From Isoetes taiwanensis (lineage: Eukaryota; Streptophyta; Lycopodiopsida; Isoetales; Isoetaceae), in contig JAJEKV010000051.1 in assembly GCA_021234155.1 (NCBI GenBank), forward strand, positions 8,452,105 to 8,516,104: 64,000 nt of DNA, read 5' to 3'. Within the stretch, counting starts at the first letter, position 1. Every line of letters starts with the position of its first letter. The position numbers and the translations under genes are program-made. Below the pieces are notes generated by a model. It made no database searches, was not told where the DNA came from, and saw nothing but the letters and a program-made list of their open reading frames with translations. Positions 34,626-46,460 of the stretch are shown here, piece by piece.

Positions 34626-37440
34626 GTAAAAACATTCTAGAGAACAAACCATGACTAAAAAAGTCTAGGGCTTTGTTAGGGCAAGCAAACGGTCACTTCT
34701 ATGTCTACCATTAGAGACACGAAGTCTTCGCACTGAATGGATTTGTGAAATACATTTAAGGCACGCGTTTGAAAGCATGATTTACATTAATCGACAAGCA
34801 TGATACATAGACCGATAGAATTTAACTAACCATCAAAACCTAGACAATCAATGATTGGAATCATAAGGGCATTTGTAACGGTACCGCTACCACAGCAAGG
34901 GAACACATTCCAGAATATGGAAAAATAGCCCGACCTTACAAACATCGAGATGTCTAGACTTGCAAAATGCAAACCTTTGGGTGCCGTTCCTCGCGATGCG
35001 GGCAAAACCAAATAGCTCGCCTAATGAACTTAAAGCTATGCCAATAGGGAAAGGATGGGACAATCCACAAATAGATTCAAGAGCACCCTTACCGCCAAGA
35101 ATAGCATAAAGTTCGGCGCTGGCAATCGGTGAATTCCGGGCCAGAGCTGACCAAGCCATGTCTTTGTGGTCGATGAAGCCAATCAATCAACTCCGCCATA
35201 AGCTCCAAAGATATTTGGGCTCACGGAACTCTGATCCAAACAAACTAGAAATGGAGATGCCATACAAAGCGGATGTTTACGGCATTAAGGCCAGGTTGCA
35301 TCTTTGGGCATTAGTAACATGTTAGTTGAAGAAAGGTCCCGTAAGTAAGGGAAATTAACAGGTTGACTTTCTAATCCAGCTTAACGTTGTTTCAAGTAGT
35401 TTCAAAATTTTAACATGCAACCGCTCAAACTCCATGTTAAAGACATCATGGACGCCGATGTCCACATGAAAGACAATATGTGGCGCACTGAAAAAGTGCA
35501 AAATAAATCCTAGTGGAGTAGAGCTATTGGATGCCTCTACCTGGTTAGAAAAGAAACCGCTATAATCTACACTCAACATAACTCTCGATGGAGCTTATTT
35601 GTCCCGACCATGATACACTCAAACTCATATACCATGTTGCGTGATAATTCACAATGTTCTTTCTTTGTATATAGCATAATCAAGAGTTCCGTGGGACCTT
35701 GATTCTAACTATATTTCCAACTTTGTATAACGAAGATCTGAAACAACAAAGAATGCGAGATCCAAAGATGCATGTATGCAACCCGAGAAGCAAAAGGTAA
35801 TGATTTGCAATCCTCTAACAATAATCGCAATTCTCTAATATCATTTGATACACCCTATGTTTGTCTCCATACCCCGTTACATTCAACCAGCCACCACCGA
35901 TTTGCTTAATTTGTGGTAGATCTTAACTAAAGATTTCTCCTTCTTCAATGTTAAACCTAGCATCAAATGTTTTTCACCAAGAAGGTCGCAGATAACTGAA
36001 ATCTCACTTCTTTGTGGGAAAGTATTCACATCATTTTCACGTTTTGGATCCTCCAAAGCCCTATTATCCTATATAATAGATAATTCATCTAACCTTGTCT
36101 GAGGTATTCATAAACCATTTGCTCGCGACCTTTGCTTTTAAAGGTGCATTTGCATGTCCCGCTGTATCATGAACATAACGCATAAATTAGTAGCAAAGTC
36201 CATTCATAACATCATACCTAGCAAAAGATGTAGAAGTATATTATTCACCCATCGGCTGGTATGAAGGTTTTCGATATAATGATGCGACTCATTTGAATAA
36301 ATGCATTCCGCAAAAATCCACTTTGTCACGAGGGAATGAAGCCGTGCAAAAATTATTCTGGCCTGTCACATGCAATTGGGCTGACAACATCATCCTTGGC
36401 ATATCGTGTTGACCTTCTCAATTCACAGTTAGTGGTACATGTGAGATTGGCATGATGAGGCCTGATTGAAGGGCACATATCCACAAAAATTCCAAACTGC
36501 TTGCATAGCTCCAAACAGTAACTCCTTTCAAAAGCTCCACGATGCATCTGCAATAACAAAAACACCACGAAAATTCAGACAGGTTGCATAGTTCCCTACA
36601 TGTTGCAGAATCGCTTGAAGACTGGTTGATCTATCTAAAACTACCTGCTTTAGAGACTGGTAGGTGAAGACGCAGCTAAGGCAGACAATATGCTCAGTTT
36701 AAGGTATCTCAGTTATTAAACAAAATCTATTCCTGAATGGCAAAAATTTGATTTATATACAAATTCACAAAACTGTCAAAGATGCTTAAACTTTGTGTTC
36801 TTTAACCTGGATCTAAAGCACTGATGAGAATGAAAAAGCATAAATATGCTGCTTACCGTCAATTTTGTCTAGTGTTTCCTTTTTGCTAGTAAGAAATTTC
36901 CCCATGATTCCTGAACTACACCTGTTATTAGGTTCAGTAACTACACCAGAGATGGCGTAATAGAATGATTACCACCTGAATATAGAGCATGGTTCAAATG
37001 GGCTTCCGCCGCTGCAACATTAAGATGGTTTAACAATGCAAATTTCAACTTAACATTTAACTAATTGGTAAAGTAAATAGCACCTTCCAGGTGTAGCCAT
37101 TCTCTTTACAGACGAAAATATTCTCCTGTAGCTAGATCTGGTTAAGTTGAGCTAACTCCAGAATAATGATAAAACTCCTAACGGAAATGAAGACAGCGAG
37201 TGCGCTTTTATTGCTTGCTAATAAAATACCCCTGTTTCGCGGAAAAGATTAAACACACCTTTTGTTGGAATGCGCAAGCAAGGCGCAAGATTCCGTGAAG
37301 TAGGGGAGAAAGCGAGCAAACATAGAGATTTTTTACAAGCATTCTGCAGGGAAACCCTAGAATATGCGATTACCGATCTCCATGACACCCAAACTAACGT
37401 TTCACTAAAATCTCTCAGATGGCTGATTTAACAAAAAACG
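34626..37440. other. Unidentified open frames only
   Basis: Frames at 35186-34887 (MAWSALARNSPIASAELYAI), 35579-35355 and 36568-36353 (RGAFERSYCLELCKQFGIFV) are on the minus strand and could be exon or PPR relics, but none has a motif that fixes a family. The remainder is intron-like. Confidence 0.3.
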
Positions 37441-37690
37441 ATGCATGCGATTAGGGCTAAGCTACTCTACACAAAATGCATTTATTTGCCTCACAAAATT
37501 CGTCCACCTTGGGATGCTAATGGCTCCGTTCTCGAGACACCGGAAATCCCCACCGCCATTAGCTATGAACTTGGTGATGATCTTTGCATGGAAGCCAAAT
37601 TTTGTCTATTCGCGGAATACGATAAATAAGAAGAAAGATAAGGAAATCGTGACATCAATTTTAGTACCCGTTGTTGCCTTCAAGCTTTCT

Positions 37691-38041
37691 CTAAACGAAA
37701 TGAGGGCGGCAGCTTTTGCTCTGGCCGCATACAAAGGACCATTTAAAGGCATAGAAGCTACTGGCTCCATATCTGAAACCACGGAGTGATTGAAGACCTA
37801 CACTAACATATTTCGGAGATGCAAAGGCCTTCACATTTCTAACACAATGAAGAACCCTCCCGAATGAAGAGCTCAAAAATCCGCTTTTTTTTTTCTTCCT
37901 TACTCTTTCCTCGAGAGGACCGGCTATGGCGGACCTCCCAATTGTGGCTCGAAATAACACTCTAGCAAATAATCGCACAAGGAAAGAGAGGCAAACCAAG
38001 TGTTCCCCGTTCTCCTCACGCCAATTCACAATAATTAGCAA
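37691..38041 (-). CDS. Possible first exon downstream of module copy 6
   Basis: Two overlapping readings are possible on the minus strand. One is a 116-codon frame that starts MLIIVNWREENGEHLVC. The other, in a different frame near 37790-37690, reads MEPVASMPLNGPLYAARAKA followed by AALISFRESLKATTG and looks more like real protein. Neither is recognised. The position is 340-690 bases downstream of module copy 6, like the exons beside the other modules. Confidence 0.25.
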   Translation of the reverse strand: MLIIVNWREENGEHLVCLSFLVRLFARVLFRATIGRSAIAGPLEERVRKKKKSGFLSSSFGRVLHCVRNVKAFASPKYVSVGLQSLRGFRYGASSFYAFKWSFVCGQSKSCRPHFV

Positions 38042-38379
38042 TTAAATGCCTTGCCACACTGGCATCACCGCACGTCATAAAAATTGGCATCTTTGATCCC
38101 CTTCCATTGTTGTAGCCCTTCTCGGACTTTCTAGCCCCTCACCCTATTCCATAGGCGGGGCGTGGGCAACAACCTTGTCGACACTTAGACCACTCGAACT
38201 CCTCCTATTTAATTCCCTTATCAACGTATACAAACCTTTTATGGACCTAAAATAGACCTTTAGATATAATAAATGCCCCTAACCTAAATTCACAAGGCTT
38301 TATCTCATCCATCGATCTCACACACCTGCCAACCCAAGCAATGACACCTCAAGCTCCACCCACAATTGAATGACCTTTT

Positions 38380-38900
38380 CATTAACGACCAAGATCAAAT
38401 CCCTAAATTCGATGGCCGAGATCAATAGCCCTAAATAAGGGGCCTTTGTATGAACGGCCAAGATCAAACCCCTAAATTCAAGGGCCTAGATCAAAAGCCC
38501 CAAATAAGGGGCCATTTATGGTGGCATTTAATATCATTGACTTTTTATGGATGGCCTAGATCAAATCCCTAAAACCGATGGTCAGATTAAAAGCCCCAAA
38601 TGAGGGGGGGATGCTTGGGGTGTTAATGAGGTGAAAGAAATGCGGGCCGTTCATCTCGAGAGATGGACGGCCGAGATCAATCTCTACCAAAATTTTGGTA
38701 CACCAATAAGAGGGATGCTTTGGGGAGTTACGAGGTGGCATCACCGGACCGGTCCATCTTTGAGATGGGCCTACCGAGATCAATCTCTACCAACATTTTG
38801 TGGCATCAATCTCTACACCATTTTGTATGCTCGCCAACATTTGTGGCACCCAATATAATTGTATATATATAAGGATATATATATATGTATATATAGCTAT
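38380..38900 (-). promoter_or_regulatory. TATA module copy 6 (subtype B, extended)
   Basis: The longest copy. GGCCNAGATCAA occurs several times from 38385 to 38570 with AAAAGCCCCAAATAAGGGGC at about 38490. Then come GGGCCGTTCATCTCGAGAGA with TGGACGGCCGAGATCAATCT, a second diverged leader at 38755-38800, CCAACATTTGTGGCACC, and the core AATATAATTGTATATATATA (38852-38871) followed by AGGATATATATATATGTATA. No AGATTC repeat follows. No further copy is found to the right, so this is the end of the series within the window. Confidence 0.65.
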
Positions 38901-41084
38901 AAATCAGAAGCATAGCTAAAAGACAATCCTTTGCAAAATTAAACTAAACTAATCCGAAAGCATTTAAAAAGGTACTAACCTTGCAAAAGCTCTTGAATGA
39001 ACTGCTGGTTTTGTCTGAGCAAGGGAATCAACGCCCGGAAAGCCGCTGAAAGAAAGAATTAGAATCTGGCTGCTGCTTATGACCAAGTTTGATATAACAA
39101 AACTGTGCAAATGCTGATTTTCAGTCCTTGCAAATGCAAATGCAAGTTCGAGGCAGTTTATTCAGTCCTGTACCATGGACAACATTTTATAAAGGAAGAC
39201 AATCAACATAAAGGAAGACAATCAACATAACAGGTCCAGCCTATGTTGGCAGTCAATATGACCGGTATAGTCTGACATATATCTCGTCCAATGCCAAAAC
39301 ACACCTCTGCAAACTTGAGAACAGCAAAGCATACTCCAAAAGCTTACCAAATTCGAGGCTTTTAACTATATCAAAATTAAAGTGCGTCTAATTCATACGC
39401 CGGGCTTCACTTTTTTATTTCACATATTATTTGGCAGTTATTATGCCAAATCACATTTTGCAGCCATTCTTCTGAATTATGAAACCACGGTGAATCTGCA
39501 CTATATGTTGAAGAATTTCAAGCAAATGTAATGCTAAATCTTATTTGGTCAACACTGTGGGACGTCCTAACATATTTCTAACAGGAATCTTTCCTTAATT
39601 CCTGCATATGCCTATTAAAAAAGCTTTACCTTTTAGGAAAGAATGCATAGGTCTACAACTGTCCTTAACAGCCACACTTTTTTGTCTTTATTTTAAGATC
39701 AATGTGACTTTAAGATCTGTTAATCTTTATCCAATATAATTAAGCTTAGCATGCATTATTTATGGAGCATAGCTGTCCAAAGCATGATAGAAGAATGATA
39801 GAACAAACTTGCAATGTATATTTAGCAAATGCTCTAAACCAAGGTATCATCAACATGTATAAACAGATTGAAAACTCCAATAGATTGCACATGACATAGG
39901 TGAGAGTTTGCAAATCAAGTTTGAAGCAGTTGAACGTGCCTTTGTCCACTTGGATTTTGAAAGCACACATAAGCCAGAGCATGAAAGCAAAGATTGTGTT
40001 TGATAATTAGTTCATTGCCTCATAGAATAGAAACAATTTGGAGGCCCCGATATGGAGAGTGGTAGCTACAAATAGAGTGGTAGCTGCAAATACAAGGAAG
40101 CTACTAAAAAGGACAAAGGCAGCCAAGAGAATAGACAGGATTTCCATGCTGCAGAATTGGGCTCGAAAGGATTTCAATAACTAAAGTCAAGTGTTCTGCT
40201 CACAAAGCACCGAAAAACGCCAAAAGCGGATATAATGTTTTGCAATGAAAGATTGGTCCAGAACACTAAAAACCAGCATGTAATTGGGATGAGAAGCCTG
40301 AGCTCAGAAAGGAGCTGAAAGATGCAAATGCCAAGAAAGGAGCTGAAAGATGCAAGATGCAAACCTTTTCCTTGCACAAAACCCCAGCCAAACCCTGCAG
40401 ACCGCCCAAAGATTCGCAAGCAAGTGAGCTATTTGCAAGTGAATCATTGTTGAAAATAAGGATCTACTCTAACTTCAGCCCGATGGAATCAGCTGCCCAA
40501 TGGCAGGACCAGAAGATCAACCACAGTTGGGTGGGTTATCAATGGACTACAGGGAACATCTTATTTTTTAAATACGATTCCATAAGAAACAATTTATCAG
40601 ACTGAGTCGAAACCTCCTCTATGAGTCGAAACCTCCTCTTCCTGCTCCTGCACTGGAGTTACAAAGGATACAATGAACAGCTCGAAAGGATAACCTTCTT
40701 CAGAGTGCAAAGAGAATAGGAAGAACATACACAATAACCCGGAAGATGGGCGCCAGCTCCTTTGCAACGAATTTACCCTTAGCTTCGATTCCAGAAGCTA
40801 AACATGCAGCTGCAAGCCTGAAAAAAAAAAAAAACAATCGTAATGTAACAAATATCTTGCATCATAGTTTGCATTCCAAGCATTCAAGGCCAATGCTAGA
40901 TGAGGAAACAATCGTAGATGAGGAAGCACTGAGGCGCTGATGAAGATGAAAACTTCGTAGCTGAGTAGTGAAGAATCGTAGGAACCCGGGAAGACTTCAT
41001 CGAGGTGCTGCTCTTGATGGCTAGTTTGAAAATTGCATTCAATGCCGGCAACCAGGATGTCGCAAGGGGAACGCAGACGGGAAG
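38901..41084. other. No gene recognised
   Basis: Intron-like. The segment TAAAGGAAGACAATCAACA is repeated near 39193-39230, and TATGAGTCGAAACCTCCTCT near 40610-40640. A few short open frames near 40.8-41.2 kb overlap on both strands and are not convincing. Confidence 0.4.
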
Positions 41085-41118
41085 GGAACGCCGCATGCGT
41101 CTGTACATGCGGCGTTCC
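41085..41118. repeat. Perfect 13-base-pair hairpin
   Basis: GGAACGCCGCATG (41085-41097) and CATGCGGCGTTCC (41106-41118) are perfectly complementary with an 8-base loop. It is GC-rich in a less GC-rich setting. Confidence 0.9.
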
Positions 41119-41273
41119 GGGCTTGAAAACCAAAGCCCTACCAAAATAAAAAAAGAAGATAAGCAAAATGAAAGGTGCCCGGAAGCCTCAACATACGATC
41201 TAGGCCGTAGAATAGGCGGATCTGACGACTGTGGTAGTCCAGGGTGCAACCTTGCCAAATAATCGCCTATTAT

Positions 41274-41297
41274 GGGATCTCCATAATAAGAGATCCC
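41274..41297. repeat. 8-base-pair hairpin
   Basis: GGGATCTC and GAGATCCC are complementary around an 8-base AT-rich loop. The two hairpins at 41.1 and 41.3 kb could mark the edge of a small element; this is inference. Confidence 0.7.
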
Positions 41298-41299
41298 TT

Positions 41300-42564
41300 A
41301 AGAAATTGCCCTTTAATAAGAGACAGAAATACAGCATGAATGGAAGCAAAGACATATGCATGTGATTAAGAAAAAAGAAAGAAACTAAAAGCTGGCCCCT
41401 ATCTACGTTTGTTCACTCAACCTTTGAAGCATTGGTTTTCTACAAATCACTAAAACATAGTCTCCTTCTTGCTGTTTTATCCTCAACTACATTTTATAAC
41501 CTTTTACCATTTCATTTACACAAAAACCAAGACATCTGAGGGTCATTTTAGAACTATGGACCAATACAGGAGAAACAATGCAGGAAAAAGGAGAAACAAT
41601 ATAGAAGAAACATATGTTAACTGGGTCATTTGTTTCCTTAGAAAGTAAAGGAATAGAATCATGTTCAGACCTTACATGTTTAGCAAAAGTAAACATGTCC
41701 ATGAATATATCATGAATAACCAGTTTTGCACTAATGATAGTTGGTACTGCAGTACAACATGTCCTCTACAATCTCAAGTTTATTTCCTACTTAAAGTTAT
41801 AAAAAGTGACATAGCATAAGTATTTCTGGCTTTTATAGGGATTCTAGGACTAACCTTAAATGTAGAGAAAGAGTAGAAGGAGATGCGGAATATATCCAAC
41901 AGGTTAAACCATCCTGCCAAATTAGAATTCAAATGCATTAAGACACTCAAACGTTTATACACACTTTGGCATCAGGGCAACGCAGAACATTGACCAAGTC
42001 AGATGCCAAGCACATGCAAACAGCCTGTTGTTTTATTTCATAGAATTGAAATCGCATGCAAAAACATCTGTGAAAAGACAACATAAACACTATTATGTGA
42101 AATACGTACAGCATGCAATTCTATCAATTTGTGATCATATTAGACAGTCACTTTTACCAGTCAAGAGAAGAAATAATGCACATGTGGCATTAGACAGCAC
42201 TGTGGTATTGGGCCATTTCAATCACATTTAGCAGCGTTATCTTCAATATTTTCAAACGTTAAAACCCCTAAGTTCAAATCATATTGCAAGATTTGGCTGT
42301 TCATTGCCTGGTTTTTCTTCTATGCAGTAGTGGTCATTATGGTGGATTTTTTGCATGTGTTGTGCTATTGCCTATATTTATTAGTGAGATGCTATCTTTT
42401 TATAGCATCTCTGAGATGCCATTGTGCAAAATATGGAGCAAAGGAAGCTTCATTGTATCAAGGTAACTCTCATGGACATAGCTTTGGCAATCCACGGTTT
42501 GGTTAATTTTTGGGATAAGGATGCATGATCTAGCCTGCTTCTACAATGGTATAGAGACATTTAT
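41300..42564. other. No gene recognised
   Basis: Nothing is recognised apart from the near repeat GGAGAAACAATGCAGGAAAA/GGAGAAACAATATAGAAGAA at about 41568-41600. Confidence 0.4.
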
Positions 42565-43293
42565 AATGGTCAACAAAATTTGGACTTATTCAGATTTAAT
42601 AGATAACACTTCAAGAACGCCATTATAAGAATATATGTATTGTGTGATTCTTCTTGATTGTTATAATTTTTATAAGTTTATCTTTAAATTAAAACTATAA
42701 TGGTTATCAAAGAATAAACTTGATTTTCAAACTAATTTTAATTTGAATCTATTTAGAATTAGACATTTCAAGAATATAAAAATTTCAATTTTTATTGATT
42801 TAACAGATTCAAGATTTAGCAATCATGATAATTAAATGAAATCTGATGGTTTGATAAGCAATTGACTTAAAATTATTATTAGAATTTCACAATTTACAAA
42901 CTTTTACACTTTTAAAAATACTTTAAAGGAAGGTTTTAGGTTGAAATTAATTAAATGATATAAAGTTATTGGTTTAATAATAACTATTAAATAATTTATT
43001 ATTGATGAAATAAAAATATTTTAATCAAACATAAACGTAATTATTTAATTAATTTCAATGTAAAACTTTCTTTAAATATTTTTAAAAAAATAGCATTTTA
43101 ATTATACAGGGTTATCTTAGATAAAATTTTAATTCTAAATAGATGGAACCAAGAATTAGTTTAGAAAGCAACTTCAAAACTTTGGTAAGTATCATATTTT
43201 TTTTCTAAAGATAAACAGAACAAATTATTAAAATCAATAAAAGATAAAAATACATTTATTAGATTTGAATAAGTCCAAATTTTATTAAATATG
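42565..43293. mobile_element. AT-rich terminal-inverted-repeat element, copy 1
   Basis: About 730 bases and very AT-rich. The left end AACAAAATTTGGACTTATTC (from about 42572) and the complement of the right end (about 43261-43293) match over about 27 bases. No coding sequence. It is over 90% identical to the second copy 1.55 kb away. It has the features of a non-autonomous DNA transposon. No clear target duplication was found; the right flanks of both copies read GTCAT. Confidence 0.7.
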
Positions 43294-43342
43294 TCATATT
43301 TTGGAATGGGCGATTGGAAATAAAAAATATATTATTGCCTCG

Positions 43343-43596
43343 TGCCTAGATTTTTGCTACTCGTTTTTCCTTCTTCGCCAAACAAATGACAACTTCATTC
43401 GTTAATTTTAATCAATCATTGAGTTGAGGGATATTGGTTAAATTTACTAACCTTCTTCAACACATGTCTTGTTAGATTTTTGCTACTCATTTTTCCTTCT
43501 TCGCGAAACAAATGACAACCACATTCATTAATTTTAATCAATCATTGAGTTGAGGGTATTGATTAAATTTACTAACCTTCTTCAACACATATCCAA
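43343..43596. repeat. Two-copy tandem repeat, about 125-base period
   Basis: TAGATTTTTGCTACTC, TTTTTCCTTCTTCGC, ATTTTAATCAATCATTGAGT and TACTAACCTTCTTCAACACA occur twice in tandem with few differences. It lies between the two AT-rich elements. Confidence 0.9.
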
Positions 43597-44112
43597 GTAT
43601 TTTTTGGTAAAATCCAATAGTAGATAAGATAGTAAATAACAAACACATATAAATAAGTATAAAACTATATTCAGAGAAGGTCCTAATCAAGAGGACTCGT
43701 TAACAAAATAATTTAATGTTTTTTCAAACTGATGCCCTTATTTTCAAGGATCCTCATTTTTTTGCCCTTTTATGGTGAAGGGCAAATTTTTTTGTTGCCC
43801 TTATAAATAATGGCTCGTAAGAAAATCCCCTTAAGCCTTATAAGTTAATCACTGTTGGTTAATCGATGCCCGCATCCCGGAGTATCTTCAACCACTTATT
43901 GAATTTGATATAATCAAAGAGGTTGCTTATCCGGTTGCTTATAATTATGAATGCTTAAGAGAATATCATTGCTGGTATTGATAAATTTATTGCAGGTGAC
44001 TATTTCTAATTTATGAGTTGGGTCTAATCTAAGTCGGAACTCTTTTTCTAATGGTCGGAACCTTTTTCTACAGAGTAGAGAACTACAGAATAGGGAACAA
44101 ACCATTTTATAC

Positions 44113-44851
44113 CATATTCAACAAAATTTGGACTTATTCATATTTAATAGATAACAATTCAAGAACGTCATTATAAGAATATATGCATTGTGTGATTCTT
44201 CTTGATTGTTATAATTTTTATAAGTTTATCTTTAAATTAAAACTATAATGGTTATCAAAGAATAAACTTGATTTTCAAACTAATTTTTATTTGAATCTAT
44301 TTAGAATTAGACATTTCAAGAATATAAAAATTTCAATTTTTATTGATTTAACAGATTCAAGATTTAGCAATCATGATAATTAAATGAAATCTGATGGTTT
44401 GATAAGCAATTGACTTAAAACTATTATTAGAATTTCATAATTTACAAACTTTTACACTTTTAAAAATACTCTAAGGAAGGTTTTAGTATGAAATTAATTA
44501 AATGATATAAAGTTATTGGTTTTATAATAACTATTAAATAATTTATTATTGATGAAATAAAAATATTTTAATCAAACATAAACGTAATCATTTAATTAAT
44601 TTTAATGTAAAACTTTCTTTAAATATTTTTAAAAAAATAGCATTTTAATTATACAGGGTTATCTTAGATGAAAATTTAATTCTAAATAGATGGAACCAAG
44701 AATTAGTTTAGAAAGCAACTTTAAAACTTTAGTAAGTATCATATTTTTTTTTCTAAAGATAAACAGAACAAAATATTAAAATCAATAAAAGATAAAAATA
44801 CATTTATTAGATTTGAACAAGTCCAAATTTTGTTAAATATGTCATGGTGGT
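44113..44851. mobile_element. AT-rich terminal-inverted-repeat element, copy 2
   Basis: The ends CATATTCAACAAAATTTGGA and, reverse-complemented, CATATTTAACAAAATTTGGA pair over about 35 bases. The interior follows copy 1 closely. The two copies are in direct orientation with 820 bases between them, which would also suit a duplication of the whole segment. They lack TG…CA ends, so they are not typical long terminal repeats. Confidence 0.72.
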
Positions 44852-45080
44852 TGCATTTCCAACAGTCTCAGAATCTTATGGTGTCCTCCACACTTACTAT
44901 TTATAATCATGTTCAGAGCTTACATCTTTAGCAAAAGCTTACATATTGAAGATAAGAATAGTAGAATACTGTGAAAAAAGAAAGAAAAAAAAATGCAGGG
45001 AGCGCTGTCCAGCTTCATCAATGGTTTGTTTGCTGTAGGTTATGGCGCTGTTATGGCACTAGGTTATGGCGATGTAGGTT

Positions 45081-46160
45081 ATGGCGCATGCTGTAGTTTG
45101 CGGAAGAGGAGTGATCGGAGCTTGCACTGCCTATTTTTTGGCACAGAAGGGAGTGAAAGTTACAATCGTGGAGAAATGCGAGGTGGCGTGTGGAGCATCT
45201 GGAAAATCAGGTGGGTTTTTGGCATTAGATTGGTGTGATCAAAGCCCCGTAGGGGATCTTGCAAGGGCCAGTTTCAATTTGCATGAAAAACTTGCCGCAT
45301 AGCTTGACGGGGAGCAACGCTATGGCTATCACCGTCTCCACACTATGAGTGTAACGGTAGATGAGGCCAATCAGAGATCCGGCCATTCTTCATTGCCCTC
45401 TTGGGTGGACGGACCCCCAAAAAGCTCATTAGCATTGGCAATCCTAAAACAATCTAGCGAGGTTCATCCGTGTCTCTTCACAAACACAATTGTGAATTTT
45501 TCCAGAGAAAATATGGTATGCAAGTGATGCATGGAGAAGTGCGACAAGTTAGGGTTGATCCCCGCACAAGGTAAAGTGGTCGGAGTTGTTGTGGATGGAA
45601 ATCTTATCGCAAACCAATTTGGTGGTAATAGCTCGGGTCCGTGGTCTAGTAGGAATATCAAGCTTGTTTCGGATGTTACAACTATTTTCGCACTTAAAGC
45701 CCATAGCATAGTTCAAGGTCCTTTAGATGAACATGCCATAACGAATCATGCACTCTTTTACGGGAAATATCGAGCGATGGAAGGAGAAACTATGGATCAG
45801 GAGATATACCCAAAACCCCTCTTGGGAGAGGTCTACATATGTGGAATATCAGAAAAGGTTGAACTTCCTTTGTCTGCATCTCAAGTTGAACCAAGGAAGG
45901 AGTGTAGTCTTAAGTTACAACAGATTGCAGCCACAGTTTCAAGTCAGCTTGCAGGAGCAACTTTGCAGAACGAGCAGGCTTGCTTTCTGCCTCTAACAGA
46001 TGATAACCAACCCCTAATTGGCAAGATTCCAAATGGTGAAGGTGCATATATTGCTACCGGTCAAGCTGTTGGGGAATACTCAATGCTGCTGCTACTGGAG
46101 CCTCCCTATGTTGGGGAATACTCAATGCTCCTGCTCAATGCTCAATACTCAAAGTGTTGA
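45081..46160 (+). pseudogene. Intronless FAD-dependent oxidoreductase copy
   Basis: It reads along one strand without introns: MAHAVVCGRGVIGACTAYFL (Rossmann GxGxxG, here GRGVIG, for FAD binding), VTIVEKCEVACGASGKSGGF, then after breaks VNFSRENM, GKVVGVVVDGNLI, GPWSS, ISEKVELPLSASQVEPRKEC and LPLTDDNQPLIGKI with GEGAYIATG. This order fits the plant FAD-dependent oxidoreductase family related to DAO/TDA3-type enzymes (At5g48440-like). Frames shift or stop at about 45302, 45420-45530, 45640 and 46060. Near the 3' end the CWGILNA region is present twice, in another frame (46060-46135). The lack of introns and the decay suggest a retrocopy; no poly(A) trace was found. Confidence 0.8.
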
Positions 46161-46460
46161 AGCCGATGGTGGATTTCCTCCAATATCTGCCGAAGATGAG
46201 GAAATGATGAAGAAAATGCAGAACTTGTAAATGCAGAAGTATTTCCAGAAAGTGCAAATGGCTAGTGCATATGGTGATGGCTGGTCTAATCTGATGTATA
46301 CGCTTAAGTGCTAGGCTGAGTGTCTGTCAGATCTAGATAATAGAGTGTGGGTATGCTGCTAGTTTAAAGATGCTAGTACCATAATATGTATGTAGTAAAG
46401 GACAAAATGTTTTGAAGTTGTATCTTTGATGGATACTTACATGCTGACAATACTTGACCC

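Noticed and set aside
42565-44851. LTR retrotransposon with 730-base LTRs
   Set aside because: The copies end in inverted repeats, not TG…CA; there is no primer-binding site, polypurine tract or gag/pol text in the 820-base interior.
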